DNA of 64,000 bases. It comes from Eutrophocola sp049446715 (GTDB taxonomy: Bacteria; Pseudomonadota; Gammaproteobacteria; Pseudomonadales; Pseudohongiellaceae). The notes beneath the pieces are model-generated. The model made no database searches and was not told the origin of the DNA. It saw nothing but the letters and a program-made list of their open reading frames with translations. The first letter of the stretch is position 1. The number at the start of each line of letters is the position of its first letter. The stretch spans positions 1-64,000 of the forward strand of contig JBMTQX010000004.1 of NCBI GenBank assembly GCA_049446715.1, given 5' to 3'. Shown piece by piece: positions 54,399-62,789 of the stretch. The position numbers and the translations under genes were made by a program.

Positions 54399-55175
54399 AT
54401 GGGGACCTTCCTTAGACCTTCACTGACTTTCCTCATGTGCCTGCTCCATGCAGGCACCAGTGCATGGGCACACGCCCAAGAGTATTCCCGGGATGACTAC
54501 CTAGCCCTGATCGAAAGCTATGTGGAAAAAACCCGTACCATTTACGACGGCACCTGGGCCTATTCGTACACCATGCGCGACAGGGAAACAGGCGAGTCTG
54601 TTTCCTGGCGTGTCGATCCTTCGAAACCCCTTTTAGAAAGCGAGGTATTGCTGGCCGAAAACGGTGAACCGCCCTCCGCGAAAGCACTGGCGGACCAGGA
54701 AAAACGTCTGCAACGACGCCTGCGTCGCCAGCAGCGGGAGGAACGCCGCTCGCTGGTCGATGAGGAAAGGGAACGGGAAGGTGATGAGAAAACGCGTTTT
54801 CTGGACCTGATCATCCGCGACAGTGTCAGGCTGATCAGCCAGGACGGCGACCTGCACACACTGTCCTTCAGGGGCATGGAAGAGGACCGCCGCAAGATTT
54901 ACGAACACCTGGTCGGCACGCTCGTGCTGGACACGCGGCTGGGGTATATCAAGGAACTGCAAATTCGGGTGACCGAGCCGTTTTCACCCTACCTGATCAT
55001 GCGTATCAACGCAGGCTTCTTTGCCATTCGCTTTGCCCTGGAAGACGGCGTGCCTGTCCAGCAGGATGCCACCTGGCAGCTCGAGGGCCATGTGCTCTAT
55101 ATGCGCGAGCTTGATCGCAACCAGACTGTGTCATGGTTTGATATCAGCCCGGTGGGGAATGACGCTGCGCCATGA
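54399..55175 (+). CDS. Exported protein of unknown function
   Basis: 258 residues. The signal peptide (about 1-27) ends AWAHAQ. A highly charged coiled-coil stretch follows (about 95-135, EKRLQRRLRRQQREERRSLV), then a beta-rich C-terminal domain (DLHTLSFRGMEEDRRKIYEH, VTEPFSPYLIMRINAGFFAIRF, LEGHVLYMRELDRNQTVSWF). I do not recognise the family. It could be a periplasmic or outer-membrane-associated protein. It starts 36 nt after the YciI gene and may belong to that operon. Confidence 0.75.
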   Translation: MGTFLRPSLTFLMCLLHAGTSAWAHAQEYSRDDYLALIESYVEKTRTIYDGTWAYSYTMRDRETGESVSWRVDPSKPLLESEVLLAENGEPPSAKALADQEKRLQRRLRRQQREERRSLVDEEREREGDEKTRFLDLIIRDSVRLISQDGDLHTLSFRGMEEDRRKIYEHLVGTLVLDTRLGYIKELQIRVTEPFSPYLIMRINAGFFAIRFALEDGVPVQQDATWQLEGHVLYMRELDRNQTVSWFDISPVGNDAAP

Positions 55176-55205
55176 ACGACACCTCCCGACCGGCAAGCCG
55201 CTGAC

Positions 55206-55508
55206 TCAGTTGTGTTTCGGAAAGTTCTCGGCAAACTGGCGCTTCTGCTCTGCGGTGGCCTCCAGCTGGTACTTCTCCTTCCACTCACTGTACGGCATGC
55301 CGTAGACACGTTTCCGGGCCTGGTCGTAATCCACCTCGATGCCCTTTTCACTGGCGGCAGCGGCATACCATTTCGACAGGCAGTTACGGCAGAAGCCGGC
55401 GAGATTCATCAGGTCGATATTCTGGGCATCCTTGCGGGAATCCAGATGCTCGAGCAGGCGCCTGAACACGGCAGCTTCGATTTCAGTTTCTGTTTGTTTA
55501 TCCATCAT
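55206..55508 (-). CDS. DUF1244 protein
   Basis: 100 residues, helical and cytoplasmic. The signature is NLAGFCRNCLSKWYAAAASEKGI, then VYGMPYSEWKEKYQ. DUF1244 is widespread in proteobacteria and has no established function. The start at 55508 has a GAGGTAAC context upstream. Confidence 0.85.
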   Translation of the reverse strand: MMDKQTETEIEAAVFRRLLEHLDSRKDAQNIDLMNLAGFCRNCLSKWYAAAASEKGIEVDYDQARKRVYGMPYSEWKEKYQLEATAEQKRQFAENFPKHN

Positions 55509-55541
55509 CGTGTTACCTCTTAGTTTGTTCTTGCCGGCCTG

Positions 55542-55892
55542 TCAGCCGCCGGCGAGCTTGACGCGATGACCGGCCTGCTCCAGTGTCTGCAGGATTTTCA
55601 GGCGGGCATCGCCCTGGATTTCAATAACGCCATCTTTGACCGTGCCTCCGGTACCGCAAACCTGTTTCAGTTTTTTGGCGAGCGCTTTCAGTTCGTCCTC
55701 AGTGCCCTGGAATCCAGAGACAATAGTCACGCCCTTGCCCTTGCGGCCTTTGGTCTCCCGGCTAAGACGAATGATGCCGTCGCCGCCGCCGAACACTATC
55801 TGCGCGTTGCAGGTACAGGCGAACACCGACTGACCGCAGCCCGGGCACAGCCTGCCTGTTTCTGTGGAATACACCGGTCTTGAATTTGCCAT
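55542..55892 (-). CDS. yciH: SUI1-domain translation factor, YciH family
   Basis: 116 residues from the ATG at 55892 (MANSRPVYSTETGRLCPGCG). It has an N-terminal cysteine-bearing segment, then the SUI1/eIF1 fold (GKGVTIVSGFQGTEDELKALAKKLK, CGTGGTVKDGVIEIQGD). YciH affects initiation fidelity in E. coli. The larger open frame upstream is a shadow inside the Nif3 gene. Confidence 0.92.
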   Translation of the reverse strand: MANSRPVYSTETGRLCPGCGQSVFACTCNAQIVFGGGDGIIRLSRETKGRKGKGVTIVSGFQGTEDELKALAKKLKQVCGTGGTVKDGVIEIQGDARLKILQTLEQAGHRVKLAGG

Positions 55893-55926
55893 ACTTGCTA
55901 GCCCTTTGCCTCTTGTCTGTTGCCAC

Positions 55927-56688
55927 TCAAACCGGATTATCGATATCAATGAAATGGTGCTCAACAGCGAGCTCATTGGCCAGAAACTGCCCGACCGCCA
56001 GCACCCCATAACGCTCTGTCGCATGATGACCTGCGGCAAAGAAATGCATGCCGGTTTCCCGGGCAAAATGCACGGTCTGCTCTGACACCTCGCCGGTCAG
56101 GTACGCATCAACGCCGGCGGTATGGGCCAGCTCAATATAGTTTTGGGCAGAACCGGTACACCAGCCGATCTTCTCGATGACTTTAGCACTGCCCGGAATA
56201 TGCAGGGGGGTACGCGCGAGTTGCTGTGCAATATGGCTCGCCAGCGCTTCGCCGCTGCAAGGTGACTCGACCACGCCCCAAACACCGACTTTACTTTTGT
56301 GCGCCGGATCCAGATCCGCTTCCGGGCGGAAACCGAGCTTGAGACCCAGCTGGGCGTTGTTGCCCAGCTGCGGATGGGCATCCAGCGGCAGGTGGTAGGC
56401 AAACAGGTTGATATCGTGATCGAGCAGCATCTTCAGCCGGTTGCGGCGAATACCGGTGACCGTGGGATCTTCCCCGCGCCAGAAATAGCCATGATGAACG
56501 AGAATGGCATCGGCGCCCCTGGCAACAGCCGCTTCAATGAGGGCCTGGCTGGCCGTCACCCCGGTGACCAGTGTACTGATGCTGTCCCTGCCTTCGACCT
56601 GCAAACCATTCGGGCAGTAATCGCGAAACTCGCCGGGTTTGAGCAGGGCATCGAGGGTAGTCTGGAATTCGGCCAGGCTGACGGTCAT
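55927..56688 (-). CDS. ybgI: Nif3-like dinuclear metal center protein
   Basis: 253 residues from the ATG at 56688 (MTVSLAEFQTTLDALLKPGE). Motifs are CPNGLQVEG, ILVHHGYFWRG with metal histidines, FAYHLPLDAHPQLGNNAQL, and ATERYGVLAVGQFL near the end. The Nif3/YbgI family forms toroidal hexamers with two metals per site. Its biological role is unsettled. Confidence 0.9.
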   Translation of the reverse strand: MTVSLAEFQTTLDALLKPGEFRDYCPNGLQVEGRDSISTLVTGVTASQALIEAAVARGADAILVHHGYFWRGEDPTVTGIRRNRLKMLLDHDINLFAYHLPLDAHPQLGNNAQLGLKLGFRPEADLDPAHKSKVGVWGVVESPCSGEALASHIAQQLARTPLHIPGSAKVIEKIGWCTGSAQNYIELAHTAGVDAYLTGEVSEQTVHFARETGMHFFAAGHHATERYGVLAVGQFLANELAVEHHFIDIDNPV

Positions 56689-56928
56689 GTGATATGGCTC
56701 CTGAGTGGGCTGGCGCAGGCATGCGGCCACCATGGCCGTGCCCTGTGCCGTCCAGGGATTTGGGGTATACTTGCCGGTCCGTAATCATAGCAAACACGCT
56801 ATGGGCTCTCTATAAATCGCCGGCACCTGGCACCTCGTCAGACACGCGAACAAGCACCATGTTGCTGCCAGGTCAGCAGCACATGTGACACAGTCAGAGA
56901 GCATTGGGGGGAAGACGGGCGCACCATC

Positions 56929-58125
56929 ATGAACAAGATGATCAACTTCATTCTCTGGCCGGCAGTCGGAGGCCTGGTGTTCGGCCTGGTCCTGCTGCAG
57001 ATGCCGCGCCTGGCTGAAGTGGTGCCGGCACTCAATGCCTTCCAGCCGCCACAACCCGTGGTTGAGGAAACCCGCCCCTCCTACACCTTCTCCGATGCCT
57101 TTTCCAAGGCCGCGCCGGCCGTGGTGAGCATCAACTCCACTTCTGACGTGAAACGCAGTGTCGGCACCAGTGGCCGCTTTATCTCCCCGTTCAGCCGCCC
57201 GATCTACCTGGATGGCGAAAGTACCAGCCTGGGGTCCGGCGTCATCCTGTCTCCCGACGGCTACATCATCACCAGTTACCACATCTTTGAAGTGCATGAC
57301 TCCGATGTTCTGGAGGTGTCGCTGCCCGAGATCACCATCACCCTGTACAACGGGGAAACCATGGAAGCCCGCATTGTGTCCGTCGACCCGCAGAACGACC
57401 TAGCCCTCCTGAAGGTGGACGGGACCGACATGGCATATCTCACTCCGGCCGAACAAAGCACGCTAGATGCCGGTGACATCGTGCTGGCTATTGGCAACCC
57501 TCGCAATATCGGCCAGTCGGTGACTCTGGGCATCATCAGCGCGCTGCTACGCTCCCGTGACAGCTACGTCATCCAGACCGATGCCGCCATCAATCCGGGC
57601 AGCTCCGGGGGCGCTCTCATCGATGTCGACGGCCGCCTGGTGGGCATCAACTCCACCATCGTCACCGAGTCGGGTGGCTCCGAAGGCATCAGTTTTGCCA
57701 TTCCCGCGCACAAGGCCTTCAACCTGATGCTCGCCTATATCGAACAGGGCCCCGGGGGATTCATGGGCATCGATGGCCGCTTCCTGAGCCGCATCGCCGG
57801 CAGGATGCTGCTGGATATGGATGTGCGGGGTTTGTGGGTGGAACAGGTGTCGGAAAACGGCCCGGCTGACAAGGGTGGTCTGCGCGTGAATGACGTCATC
57901 ATCGATCTGGCCGGCATTGAAATCGTCAGTAACGAAACCGCCATCCAGGCCATTCAGACCACCAGCAGACTGGGGCCCGGGGAAACCGTGTTGGCGACGG
58001 TCTATCGCGGTGGTGAGATTGTCACCATTCCGATTGTGCTGGGGGTGGGTGAAGCCGTGATGTACTGGAGCAGTGAAAACGAACCGCTGTTCGATCCCAA
58101 TCCGTTCAGCGACGGCCTGTTGTAG
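56929..58125 (+). CDS. degS: Periplasmic serine protease DegS/AlgW
   Basis: 398 residues: membrane anchor (about 5-24), trypsin-like domain with triad H118 (ITSYHIF), D157 (DPQNDLALLK) and S226 (NPGSSGGAL), then one PDZ domain (about 290-375, RGLWVEQVSENGPADKGGLR). One PDZ and the anchor mark DegS rather than DegP. It senses misfolded porins and starts RseA cleavage. Its position next to hisD matches pseudomonad algW. Confidence 0.93.
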   Translation: MNKMINFILWPAVGGLVFGLVLLQMPRLAEVVPALNAFQPPQPVVEETRPSYTFSDAFSKAAPAVVSINSTSDVKRSVGTSGRFISPFSRPIYLDGESTSLGSGVILSPDGYIITSYHIFEVHDSDVLEVSLPEITITLYNGETMEARIVSVDPQNDLALLKVDGTDMAYLTPAEQSTLDAGDIVLAIGNPRNIGQSVTLGIISALLRSRDSYVIQTDAAINPGSSGGALIDVDGRLVGINSTIVTESGGSEGISFAIPAHKAFNLMLAYIEQGPGGFMGIDGRFLSRIAGRMLLDMDVRGLWVEQVSENGPADKGGLRVNDVIIDLAGIEIVSNETAIQAIQTTSRLGPGETVLATVYRGGEIVTIPIVLGVGEAVMYWSSENEPLFDPNPFSDGLL

Positions 58126-58136
58126 CAGGCACCCGC

Positions 58137-59441
58137 CTAATCCTCATCCCGCATTTCCGCCGCCCGCGCATGGGCAATCAGGCCTTCGGCCCGTGCCAGT
58201 ACGGACGCCGTGCCGGCCAGTTCCCTGGCGGCAGCTTCTGAACAGCCAATGATGGAAGAACGCTTCTGGAAGTCGTACACCCCCAGCGCGGAAGAGAAGC
58301 GGGCCGTGCCCGATGTCGGCAGCACATGGCTGGGACCGGCACAATAATCGCCCAGAGACTCCGATGTGTGGCGGCCCAGAAAGATGGCGCCGGCATGACG
58401 AATACTGGCCAGCAAGGCCTGCGGATCGGCCACAGCCAGCTCCACGTGCTCAGGAGCGACCAGGTTGCAGACTGCCGCGGCCTGGTCCAGATCATCCACC
58501 TGCACGATCAGCCCGCGCGATTCCAGAGATGCCTTGATGATGTCCTGGCGCGGCATGTCCGGCAGCAGTTTCTCGATACTGGCGAGCACCGCCTCAATGA
58601 AATCGGCATCCGGGCACACCAGGATGGATTGCGCATCCTCGTCATGCTCGGCCTGTGAGAACAGGTCCATGGCGATCCAGTCCGGGTTGGAGCCGGCATC
58701 GGTAATGACCAGGATTTCGGACGGTCCGGCCACCATGTCGATACCGACCTGGCCAAACACTTCCTTTTTCGCGGTAGCGACGTAGATATTGCCCGGACCG
58801 ACAATCTTATCCACACGGGGCACGCTCTCGGTGCCATAGGCCAGGGCGCCAACCGCCTGGGTACCGCCGATAGTAAAGACCTTGTCCACGCCGGCCAGGC
58901 CCAGGGCGGCTAGTACGATCGGGTTCCGGGTACCACCCGGCGTCGGCAGCGTGGCGATGATTTCTTCCACGCCGGCGACCTTGGCCGGAATGGCGTCCAT
59001 CAGCACGGTTGAGGGATAGACCGCCTTGCCGCCGGGCACATACATGCCCACGCGATCGAGCGGGGTAACCTGCTGGCCATAGACTGAGCCATCAGCTTCG
59101 GTGTATTGCCAGGAACCCTGCATCTGTTTTTCGTGGTAGACGCGGATGCGCTGCGCGGCTGTTTCCAGCGCCGTGCGCTGGTCAGATGGCAACGCCTCCA
59201 GGCAGGCCATCAGTTCGTCACGACCGATGACCAGGTCCGACATGGCGGCCACATCCAGTCGGTCCAGCTTGTTGGTCCACTCGACCACGGCAGCATCACC
59301 GCGGGCCCTGACATCCGTCAGGATCGTGGTGACTGTCTCCTGCACGCCGGCATCGGCAATGGCATCCCAGGCCAGGGCCTTGTCGAGTTCGGCCCGGAAA
59401 CCGGATTCGGAAAATAGCAGGCGGGTAATATTCACAGTCAT
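58137..59441 (-). CDS. hisD: Histidinol dehydrogenase
   Basis: Last two steps of histidine synthesis: histidinol to histidine with NAD. It has 434 residues, with YVPGGKAVYPSTVLMDAIPAKVAG, GGTQAVGALAYGTESVPRVDKIVGPGNIYV, DMVAGPSEILVI, APEHVELAV and GPSHVLPTSGTARFSS. It lies 9 nt after hisG and converges on degS with 11 bp between. Confidence 0.97.
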   Translation of the reverse strand: MTVNITRLLFSESGFRAELDKALAWDAIADAGVQETVTTILTDVRARGDAAVVEWTNKLDRLDVAAMSDLVIGRDELMACLEALPSDQRTALETAAQRIRVYHEKQMQGSWQYTEADGSVYGQQVTPLDRVGMYVPGGKAVYPSTVLMDAIPAKVAGVEEIIATLPTPGGTRNPIVLAALGLAGVDKVFTIGGTQAVGALAYGTESVPRVDKIVGPGNIYVATAKKEVFGQVGIDMVAGPSEILVITDAGSNPDWIAMDLFSQAEHDEDAQSILVCPDADFIEAVLASIEKLLPDMPRQDIIKASLESRGLIVQVDDLDQAAAVCNLVAPEHVELAVADPQALLASIRHAGAIFLGRHTSESLGDYCAGPSHVLPTSGTARFSSALGVYDFQKRSSIIGCSEAAARELAGTASVLARAEGLIAHARAAEMRDED

Positions 59442-59450
59442 GACGATAAA

Positions 59451-60086
59451 TCAGGCGTTAACGGCAGCGGCCAGTCGTTCAAGCAGCGACTGTATGCTGT
59501 CGTGTTTCATTTTCATGGCGGCCTTGTTGACGATCACGCGTGTACTGACATCGGCGATGTGCTCACGCGGCTCGAGGCCATTGGCGCGCAGGGTGTTGCC
59601 GGTATCGACAATATCCACGATGCAGTCGGCCAGCCCCATGATGGGTGCCAGCTCCAGCGCGCCGTTGAGTTTGATGATGTCGACCTGCCGGCCCTGCTCG
59701 GAAAAATAGTTCTTGGCGACATTCACGAACTTGCTGGCCACGCGCAGACGTTTGGGGGTGGTTTTCTGGTTCACTGGCGCTGCCGTCATCAGGCGGCAGG
59801 TGGCCAGCTTCAGGTCCAGCGGTTCGTAGTAACCGTCGGAGCCCTTCTCCATGAGCACGTCTTTGCCGGCAATGCCGATATCGGCACTGCCCAGTTCCAC
59901 ATAGGTAGGCACATCGGAGCCGCGCAGAACGATGAGTTTCACGCCGTCGATATTGCTGTCGAATATGAGTTTCCGGCTTTTGTTCAGGTCTTCGGCAGGA
60001 ATGATCCCCGCCTGCTCCAGCAGCGGCAGCACTTCATCAAGAATACGGCCCTTGGTCAGGGCGATGACCAGTTTGGCATCAGTCAT
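59451..60086 (-). CDS. hisG: ATP phosphoribosyltransferase, short form
   Basis: First step of histidine synthesis. From the ATG at 60086 (MTDAKLVIALTKGRILDEVLP) it is 211 residues. This is the short HisG, which lacks the C-terminal regulatory domain and needs HisZ for activity; HisZ is not in the window. Signature DIVDTGNTLRANGLEP is present. The start lies 10 nt after the murA stop. Confidence 0.95.
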   Translation of the reverse strand: MTDAKLVIALTKGRILDEVLPLLEQAGIIPAEDLNKSRKLIFDSNIDGVKLIVLRGSDVPTYVELGSADIGIAGKDVLMEKGSDGYYEPLDLKLATCRLMTAAPVNQKTTPKRLRVASKFVNVAKNYFSEQGRQVDIIKLNGALELAPIMGLADCIVDIVDTGNTLRANGLEPREHIADVSTRVIVNKAAMKMKHDSIQSLLERLAAAVNA

Positions 60087-60096
60087 GTCGGTCTTC

Positions 60097-61359
60097 TCAG
60101 GATGGCAGGCGCTTGATCTTGGCGCCCAGCAACTGCAGCTTTTCCTCGATACACTCGTAGCCGCGATCAATGTGATAGATGCGGTCGACTGTCGTCTGGC
60201 TTTCGGACATCAACCCGGCAATGATGAGGCTTGCGGACGCGCGCAGGTCGGTCGCCATGACCGGAGCGCCCTTCAGGATTTCCTTGCCGTTGACCAGCAC
60301 AGTGTTGCCTTCCACTTTCAGATCGGCGCCCATGCGGTTCATTTCGTGCACGTGCATGAAACGGTTTTCAAACACGGTTTCGGTGATGGTGCCTGTGCCT
60401 TCAGCGACGGCATTGAGCGCCGTGAACTGTGCCTGCATATCGGTCGGAAATGCCGGATACGGTGCCGTGGTCAGCGAGACGGCTCTGGGCCGCTGGCCTT
60501 TCATGTCCAGGGCAATCCAGTCCTCACCGATATCGATCTGTGCACCGGCCTCTTCCAGCTTGCTCAGCACCGCTTCCAGGATGGAAGGCCGTGTGTCCTT
60601 GACCTTGATCTTGCCGCGTGTGGCCGCCACCGCTATCAGGTAGGTGCCGGTTTCTATGCGGTCAGGCATGACATTGTATTCACAACCATGCAGGGTTTTG
60701 ACGCCATTGATCTTGATGGTATCGGTACCTTCGCCGGCAATGTCAGCCCCCATGGCACGCAGGCAGTGCGCCAGGTCAACGACTTCCGGCTCGCGCGCCG
60801 CGTTTTCAATAATGGTGACACCGTCCGCCAGGCAGGCGGCCATCATCACGTTTTCCGTACCGGTCACGGTAACCAGGTCCATGAAGATGTGTGCACCCTT
60901 CAGGCGGCCGTTGGTCCGGGCCTTGATGTAACCGTCTTCCACGGTGATGTCGGCGCCCATTTTTTTCAGGGCGGCAAGATGGAGGTTGACCGGGCGACTG
61001 CCGATAGCACAACCGCCAGGCAGGGCCACCTGGGCTTCGCCATAGTGTGCCAGCATGGGACCCAGCACGAGAATCGACGCGCGCATGGTTTTCACCAGTT
61101 CATAGGGCGCATTGAAGTGGCGGATGGTGCCACTGCTGATTTCCACGCCCAGCTTTTCGCCAACGATGGATTCCACGCCCATGCAGCCGAGCAGCTCCAG
61201 CATGGTTGTGATGTCATACAGGTGCGGCAGGTTGCCCACCTTGACGGTATCTTTGGTCAGCAGGGTTGAGGCCATGATCGGCAGCGCCGAGTTCTTGGCA
61301 CCGGCAATCCGGATTTCACCCCTGAGCGGAACACCGCCGTGAATTTCAAGCTTGTCCAA
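60097..61359 (-). CDS. murA: UDP-N-acetylglucosamine 1-carboxyvinyltransferase
   Basis: First committed step of peptidoglycan precursor synthesis, the target of fosfomycin. It has 420 residues. The catalytic cysteine is C117 in ALPGGCAIGSRPV, so fosfomycin sensitivity is expected. N-terminal GGVPLRGEIRIAGAKNSALP and C-terminal IYHIDRGYECIEEKLQLLGA are standard. murA, hisG and hisD form one transcription unit. Confidence 0.97.
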   Translation of the reverse strand: MDKLEIHGGVPLRGEIRIAGAKNSALPIMASTLLTKDTVKVGNLPHLYDITTMLELLGCMGVESIVGEKLGVEISSGTIRHFNAPYELVKTMRASILVLGPMLAHYGEAQVALPGGCAIGSRPVNLHLAALKKMGADITVEDGYIKARTNGRLKGAHIFMDLVTVTGTENVMMAACLADGVTIIENAAREPEVVDLAHCLRAMGADIAGEGTDTIKINGVKTLHGCEYNVMPDRIETGTYLIAVAATRGKIKVKDTRPSILEAVLSKLEEAGAQIDIGEDWIALDMKGQRPRAVSLTTAPYPAFPTDMQAQFTALNAVAEGTGTITETVFENRFMHVHEMNRMGADLKVEGNTVLVNGKEILKGAPVMATDLRASASLIIAGLMSESQTTVDRIYHIDRGYECIEEKLQLLGAKIKRLPS

Positions 61360-61512
61360 CGTAATCTCTCTGTTGTTTTGGGTGTCGAAGCATCAACATC
61401 CGGTCAGCCCCGACAGATTGGGCGCATTCTAACAAGATTCACCAGCACCCGCCGAACTTATTTCCCGCCCTGCACGCCATGTCAGCGCTTGTCCGCATCC
61501 GGAATTACTGCC

Positions 61513-61542
61513 ATAAAAAAAGGCCCTTGCAGGCCTTTTCTG
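61513..61542 (-). terminator. Hairpin with T-tract between ibaG and murA
   Basis: On the minus strand AAGGCC TGCAA GGGCCTT is followed by a run of T. It lies between the ibaG stop and the murA start (197-bp gap), so it may separate the mlaC-ibaG transcript from murA-hisGD. Confidence 0.75.
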
Positions 61543-61556
61543 CTTGCTCAGTGGCG

Positions 61557-61799
61557 TCATTGGGCGGCACTGGCAGATTCCCCGCTGGTCAACAGCTGCA
61601 TGCTGATGGCATGGATGGCGCCACTGGCAATATGGGGATTTAGCACGCGGTAAACGGACTGCTGGCGCTTGACGGCATTGAGTCCTTCAAAGGCATCGGA
61701 AATGATCCGCACCTGGTATTTGCCACCTTCTCCGGCAGCCTTGATGTCGGCATCACTGAACGTTTCCGCCAGCAGTTTTTCAATATCTTCAGGATTCAT
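61557..61799 (-). CDS. ibaG: BolA-family protein IbaG
   Basis: 80 residues from the ATG at 61799 (MNPEDIEKLLAETFSDADI). BolA fold, with YQVRIISDAFEGLNAVKRQQSVYRVLN and a conserved C-terminal IHAISMQLLT. IbaG binds monothiol glutaredoxin and [2Fe-2S] clusters and is linked to acid response. The longer open frame upstream is a shadow of mlaC. Confidence 0.93.
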   Translation of the reverse strand: MNPEDIEKLLAETFSDADIKAAGEGGKYQVRIISDAFEGLNAVKRQQSVYRVLNPHIASGAIHAISMQLLTSGESASAAQ

Positions 61800-61806
61800 G
61801 ACGGCA

Positions 61807-62448
61807 TTACTCCTCAATCTGCCAGAGATCGATGACGCGATCGATATCATAGTTGTTGCGCGACATCAGGCTGTCGAAACGGGAGTAGTACTGGCGGCGC
61901 AGATTAACGCCTTCCACGTACAGGTTCCGCAGCATCCAGATATCCGCATCGTTAAGAAACATGGCGTACTGGATGTCGATGCGATTGCCGTCATTACCCA
62001 GTACTGACATACGCACGTTGGCAGCACGATCCTGGGTGCGACTCTCCAGGATTTCATATTCAACGCCGCCGTATTCGGCCAGCGCACTGCCGTAGAATTC
62101 CACCAGGGACGTCCGGAACACTTCGGCAAAGCGATCCAGCTGCTCTGCGCTGGCACCGTTGGGACCCTGGCCGTATTTGGCCATTACGCCTCGGGCTACT
62201 TCGCGAAAATCCACAAACTCGGTCAGGGCTTCTTCCACAGCCTGGAAATAGGCGCCACGGTCGGAGACATACAGCTCCTGGATATCTGCCATCCGGGCCA
62301 GCAAGCCGCCAAAATACTGATCCACTGCTGCTTCAGCCGTCACGTCCTGTGCCGCAGCACCGGTCCAGGACAGCACGCAGCCAACGGCAAAAGCCGTTGC
62401 CAATACCAGCCGGGTCAAGCGCGTTATGAATGTTGTCGCTGTTAGCAT
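61807..62448 (-). CDS. mlaC: Phospholipid transport periplasmic protein MlaC
   Basis: 213 residues from the ATG at 62448. A signal peptide cleaves after TGAAA. The mature part has the MlaC pattern: AVDQYFGGLLARMADIQELYVS, FVDFREVARGVMAKYG, FRTSLVEFYGSALAEYGG, VRMSVLGNDGNRIDIQYAMF and WMLRNLYVEGVNLRRQYYSRF. MlaC ferries phospholipid between the outer membrane MlaA complex and MlaFEDB. No mlaF, mlaE, mlaD or mlaB gene is adjacent, although they normally flank it. Confidence 0.93.
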   Translation of the reverse strand: MLTATTFITRLTRLVLATAFAVGCVLSWTGAAAQDVTAEAAVDQYFGGLLARMADIQELYVSDRGAYFQAVEEALTEFVDFREVARGVMAKYGQGPNGASAEQLDRFAEVFRTSLVEFYGSALAEYGGVEYEILESRTQDRAANVRMSVLGNDGNRIDIQYAMFLNDADIWMLRNLYVEGVNLRRQYYSRFDSLMSRNNYDIDRVIDLWQIEE

Positions 62449-62789
62449 GAAATGTTTCTCGGTGATAAGTGTTTGGTGTTCCGACTCCTGGCTGGTCGCA
62501 GACACACCGCATAAGTCTGAGGATGCAGCAAGACGACAATCAAGACGACAATGTTGCGCCAGCCGAACTGTATGTTGCCTGAACATAAATCGGAAATTTG
62601 CCAAAAACTTGCAGCGCTACCGCCTCAGGGCCGGCATTTTAACCGATTTGGCATTTTAAAAAAATTGATCCGGCCAACCTCTCGTTCCCTGTGCGTCTGA
62701 CTTGATTATTACAGGGAGACTTGCCATATTGTCGCCAATTTTTCATTTGACCTCTGGCAGCAAGCACCGCCTCAGGCCTGAGAGTGGAC
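62449..62789. other. Divergent mlaC-yrbG intergenic region
   Basis: 341 bp. No mlaF, mlaE or mlaD remnant is readable in any frame. A short run of A residues and a TTGATT element occur, but no clear paired promoter is seen. Confidence 0.6.
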
